Part shown: one piece after another, positions 41,024 to 44,468 of the stretch
Layout: each line of letters starts with the position of its first letter
Numbering within the stretch: the stretch's first letter is position 1
NCBI GenBank assembly: GCA_004379115.1
Contig: NBNH01000204.1
Location: 1 to 44,468 of the forward strand
Length of the DNA stretch: 44,468 nucleotides
Reading direction: 5' to 3'
Origin: Actinomycetales bacterium mxb001
GTDB taxonomy: Bacteria > Actinomycetota > Actinomycetes > S36-B12
Notes under the pieces: generated by a model
The model's database searches: none
Told to the model about the DNA's origin: nothing
What the model saw: only the letters and a program-made list of their open reading frames with translations
Program-made: the position numbers and the translations under genes

Positions 41024-42379
41024 TTGGCTCGCCTGTTCGGCACCGATGGCGTGCGCGGGCTCGCCAATCGAGACCTGACCGCCGAGCTCGCGCTGTCGCT
41101 GGCCGCATCTGCAGCCCATGTCCTCGGTGATGCCGGGGCACTCACGTCGACGAGCGGACGTCCGCTCGCTGTCGTCGGTCGTGATCCGCGCGCCAGCGGA
41201 GAGTTCCTCGAGGCCGCCGTCGTCGCAGGGCTTGCCAGCGCCGGCGTCGATGTCCTCCTGGCCGGCGTACTCCCCACCCCCGCGATCGCCTATCTCACGG
41301 TGGCGCATGGTGCGAGCCTGGGCGTGATGCTGTCGGCATCGCACAACGCGATGCCCGACAACGGAATCAAGTTCTTCGACAGCCGAGGCTTCAAACTGTC
41401 CGACAGTCTCGAGGATCAGATCGAGGCACGACTCGGCGAGCCGTGGGATCGACCCCTGGGTGACGGGGTCGGTCGCGTGCGGACTCTCGACAGTGCCGCA
41501 TCCGACTACATCGGCCACGCGCTCGGCGTGGTGCATGCCCCGCTCACCGGCCTGCGTGTCGTCGTCGACTGTGCCAACGGCGCGGCCTCGCACGTGTCAC
41601 CCGAGGCACTGCGACGGGCAGGTGCCGACGTCATCGCCATCCATTCATCGCCGGATGGGCTCAACATCAATGACGGCTGCGGCAGCACGCACATGGACGA
41701 CCTGCGGGCCGCCGTCGTGGAGCACGGTGCCGACGCGGGTATCGCCCATGACGGTGATGCCGATCGGTGCCTGGCGGTCGATGCGAGCGGCGACATTGTG
41801 GACGGCGATCAGATCCTGGCGATCCTGGCGCTGGGGGATCGCGACCGCGGTCGGCTCGCCGGTGACACCGTCGTTGCCACGGTGATGTCCAATCTCGGCT
41901 TCCGGCTGGCCATGGCGGGCCACGGGATCATCGCCATCGAGACGGCGGTCGGCGATCGCTACGTCCTTGAAGCGATGCTCGAAGGTGGCTTCACGCTTGG
42001 CGGCGAGCAGAGTGGCCACGTCGTGATGCTCGACCACGCGACCACCGGTGACGGCCTCATGACGGCGCTTGCTCTGCTGTCTCGGATGGCTGAGACCGGT
42101 CGCAGCCTTCGCGAGCTTGCCTCCGTAATGAACCGCCTGCCCCAGGTGCTCATCAACGTCGCGGGTGTCGACAAGTCGCGTCTGGGGGAGAGCGCCGAGA
42201 TCCGCGCCGTCGTGGGCGCGGTTGAGGCTGAGTTGGGCTCGACCGGCCGAGTCCTGCTGCGGCCGTCCGGCACCGAACCGCTCGTACGCGTCATGGTCGA
42301 AGCGCCGACCCACGAGACAGCCCAGGTGTCGGCCGAGGCCATCGCCGCGGCCGTCCGGGCGAGCCTCGCCCTCGACTGA
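41024..42379 (+). CDS. glmM: Phosphoglucosamine mutase
   Basis: [74 protein letters not shown] start. Confidence 0.96.
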   Translation: MARLFGTDGVRGLANRDLTAELALSLAASAAHVLGDAGALTSTSGRPLAVVGRDPRASGEFLEAAVVAGLASAGVDVLLAGVLPTPAIAYLTVAHGASLGVMLSASHNAMPDNGIKFFDSRGFKLSDSLEDQIEARLGEPWDRPLGDGVGRVRTLDSAASDYIGHALGVVHAPLTGLRVVVDCANGAASHVSPEALRRAGADVIAIHSSPDGLNINDGCGSTHMDDLRAAVVEHGADAGIAHDGDADRCLAVDASGDIVDGDQILAILALGDRDRGRLAGDTVVATVMSNLGFRLAMAGHGIIAIETAVGDRYVLEAMLEGGFTLGGEQSGHVVMLDHATTGDGLMTALALLSRMAETGRSLRELASVMNRLPQVLINVAGVDKSRLGESAEIRAVVGAVEAELGSTGRVLLRPSGTEPLVRVMVEAPTHETAQVSAEAIAAAVRASLALD

Positions 42380-42401
42380 GCCTCACGCATCACCGAGCGC
42401 G

Positions 42402-42407
42402 TACCCT
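42402..42407 (+). promoter_or_regulatory. Candidate -10 TACCCT, 7 nt before the glmS ATG (leaderless arrangement)
   Basis: TACCCT-GGCAGCC-ATG; no Shine-Dalgarno visible. Confidence 0.4.
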
Positions 42408-42414
42408 GGCAGCC

Positions 42415-44265
42415 ATGTGCGGGATCGTGGGCTACGTCGGCGAGAAGCAGGCGCTCGAGGTCGTCGTCGAGGGCCTGCGCCGCCTGGAGTACCGCGGCTA
42501 CGACTCCGCCGGGGTGGCCATCGTCACCGGCGACCGTCTGGAGACCCGCAAGAAGGCTGGCAAGCTGGCCAACCTCGAAAGCCTGCTGGGGGAGGACCCC
42601 CTGGAGGCGGCCACCCTCGGCATCGGCCATACGCGCTGGGCGACCCACGGTGGTCCGACCGACAGCAATGCGCATCCGCATGTGAGTGAAGACGGACGCG
42701 TAGCCGTCATCCACAACGGCATCATCGAGAACTTCGCCGAACTGCGCGAGGAGCTCACCTCGGCCGGAGTGGTCCTGTCATCCGAGACCGACACCGAGGT
42801 GGTCGCACATCTACTCGCAGCCGAGTTGCCTCTGGCGGGTGGCGACCTCGCGGAGGCGATGCGACGCACATGCCGCCGGCTCGATGGGGCGTTCACCCTG
42901 GTGGCTGTCGTTGCTGACGACCACGACGTCGTCGTCGCGGCGCGACGCAACTCGCCGCTCGTGGTCGGACTTGGCGAGGGCGAGAACTTCCTGGCCTCCG
43001 ATGTGGCCGCCTTCGTCGCCCACACCCGCAACGCTCTCGAGCTGGGCCAGGACCAGGTCGTGCAGATCTCTCGTGACGACGTCATCATCACCGACTTCGA
43101 CGGAGTCCGGGTCGAGGCCACCCCGTTCACCGTCACCTGGGATGCCGCCCAGGCGGAGAAGGGCGGCTACGACCTCTTCATGCTCAAGGAGATCGCCGAG
43201 CAGCCCAAGGCCGTGGCCGACGCCCTGCGCGGCCGAGTCGGCAAGGACGGTCGACTGCACCTCGACGAGATGCGTCTCTCCGACGCTGATCTGCGCGAGA
43301 TCGACAAGATCGTGGTCGTGGCATGTGGCACGGCCTACCACGCCGGCCTGGTGGCCAAGTACGCCATCGAGCACTGGACGCGCATCCCCGTCGACGTCGA
43401 ACTCGCGAGCGAGTTCCGTTACCGCGACCCGATCGTCGATCCACGCACGTTGACGATTGCGATCTCGCAGTCCGGCGAGACGATGGACACGCTGATGGCC
43501 CTGCGCCATGCCCGCGAGCAGGGATCCAAGGCCCTGGCGATCTGCAACACCGTTGGATCCACCATTCCACGCGAATGCGACGCGGTGCTCTACACCTACG
43601 CGGGCCCGGAGATCGCCGTAGCCTCCACCAAGGCCTTCCTGACTCAGATCATCGCGGCCTATCTCGTGGGGCTCTACCTCGCCCAGGTGCGCGGCAACAT
43701 GTTCGGCGACGAGATCCGCAATGTGCTCACCGACCTGTCCGACATGCCGCAGGCGGTCGACCTCGTGCTCGACACCAGCGAGGGCGTCCATGCCCTCGCC
43801 CGCGAGCTCGCCGACGCCACGTCGGTGCTCTTCATCGGCCGTCACGTCGGCTACCCCGTCGCCCTCGAAGGCGCACTGAAGCTCAAGGAACTCGCCTATA
43901 TGCACGCCGAGGGCTTCGCGGCCGGCGAACTCAAGCATGGCCCCATCGCCTTGATCGAGGAGGGCGTGCCCGTCATCTGCATCGTGCCCTCACCCCGGGG
44001 TCGCGCGGTGTTGCACGACAAGATCGTGTCCAACATCCAGGAGGTTCGCGCTCGAGGTGCGCGCACCATCGTCATCGCTGAGGAAGGCGATGAGAGCGTG
44101 ACGCCCTACGCCGACTACGTCATTCGTGTACCGGTCGTGCCGACGCTGATGCAGCCGCTGGTGTCGACCGTGCCCCTCCAGGTCTTCGCCTGCGCCATGG
44201 CTACCGCCAAGGGCCACGACGTCGACCAGCCGCGCAACCTGGCCAAGTCCGTCACTGTCGAGTGA
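42415..44265 (+). CDS. glmS: Glutamine-fructose-6-phosphate aminotransferase (isomerizing)
   Basis: MCGIVGYVGEKQALEVVVEGLRRLEYRGYDSAGVAIV; GHTRWATHGGPTDSNAHPH; SIS domains; C-terminal DQPRNLAKSVTVE. Confidence 0.97.
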   Translation: MCGIVGYVGEKQALEVVVEGLRRLEYRGYDSAGVAIVTGDRLETRKKAGKLANLESLLGEDPLEAATLGIGHTRWATHGGPTDSNAHPHVSEDGRVAVIHNGIIENFAELREELTSAGVVLSSETDTEVVAHLLAAELPLAGGDLAEAMRRTCRRLDGAFTLVAVVADDHDVVVAARRNSPLVVGLGEGENFLASDVAAFVAHTRNALELGQDQVVQISRDDVIITDFDGVRVEATPFTVTWDAAQAEKGGYDLFMLKEIAEQPKAVADALRGRVGKDGRLHLDEMRLSDADLREIDKIVVVACGTAYHAGLVAKYAIEHWTRIPVDVELASEFRYRDPIVDPRTLTIAISQSGETMDTLMALRHAREQGSKALAICNTVGSTIPRECDAVLYTYAGPEIAVASTKAFLTQIIAAYLVGLYLAQVRGNMFGDEIRNVLTDLSDMPQAVDLVLDTSEGVHALARELADATSVLFIGRHVGYPVALEGALKLKELAYMHAEGFAAGELKHGPIALIEEGVPVICIVPSPRGRAVLHDKIVSNIQEVRARGARTIVIAEEGDESVTPYADYVIRVPVVPTLMQPLVSTVPLQVFACAMATAKGHDVDQPRNLAKSVTVE

Positions 44266-44272
44266 GGCCGGC

Positions 44273-44468
44273 GTGAACGGCGTGTACTCGGTGGCACAGG
44301 TGCGCCGTGCTGAGGGCGACCTGATGGCCACCCTCCCCGAGGGTGCGCTGATGGAACGGGCGGCCGAGGGCCTAGCCGATGTCTGCGCCTCCGTCCTCGA
44401 CGAGGCTGGCTCCGGCGTGCGGAAAGCACGCGTCGCCGTCCTTGTGGGCAGCGGCAACAACGGCGGGG
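44273..44468 (+). CDS. Partial CDS (3' truncated), NAD(P)H-hydrate epimerase / YjeF N-terminal-like
   Basis: VNGVYSVAQVRRAEGDLMATLPEGALMERAAEGLADVCASVLDEAGSGVRKARVAVLVGSGNNGG; GSGNNGG nucleotide-binding motif. Confidence 0.8.
   Translation, partial: MNGVYSVAQVRRAEGDLMATLPEGALMERAAEGLADVCASVLDEAGSGVRKARVAVLVGSGNNGG

Overview
High-GC actinobacterial core-genome window, about 44.5 kb and almost entirely housekeeping. Left to right: 3' end of a secreted/FnIII-like protein; tRNA-Thr, tRNA-Met, rpmG; hadA-hadB-like MaoC dehydratases; murB; a convergent aspC-type aminotransferase on the minus strand; tRNA-Trp, secE, nusG, rplK, rplA, rplJ, rplL, rpoB, rpoC; a small DUF4190-like membrane protein; the str operon (rpsL-rpsG-fusA-tuf); the fused S10-spc-alpha cluster (rpsJ to rplQ, with secY-adk-map-infA-rpmJ inside it); truA; an ABC-F ATPase; rplM-rpsI; glmM; glmS; and the start of an nnr/YjeF-like gene. 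All protein genes except the aminotransferase are on the + strand. I see no CRISPR array, transposon, prophage, toxin-antitoxin pair or clearly novel multi-gene system. The non-routine signal is intergenic: a 24-bp perfect inverted repeat between murB and aspC; three consecutive GC-rich hairpins between rplK and rplA; a multi-hairpin rplJ leader with repeated modules; structured leaders upstream of rpsL, infA and rpsM; an 11-bp inverted repeat spanning the fusA-tuf gap; and a near-identical TTGAC(C/G)-N17/18-TA(G/A)(C/T)CT promoter module before rplJ, rpsL and rplM. Gene names come from recognising protein sequences by eye; no database search or folding calculation was run.
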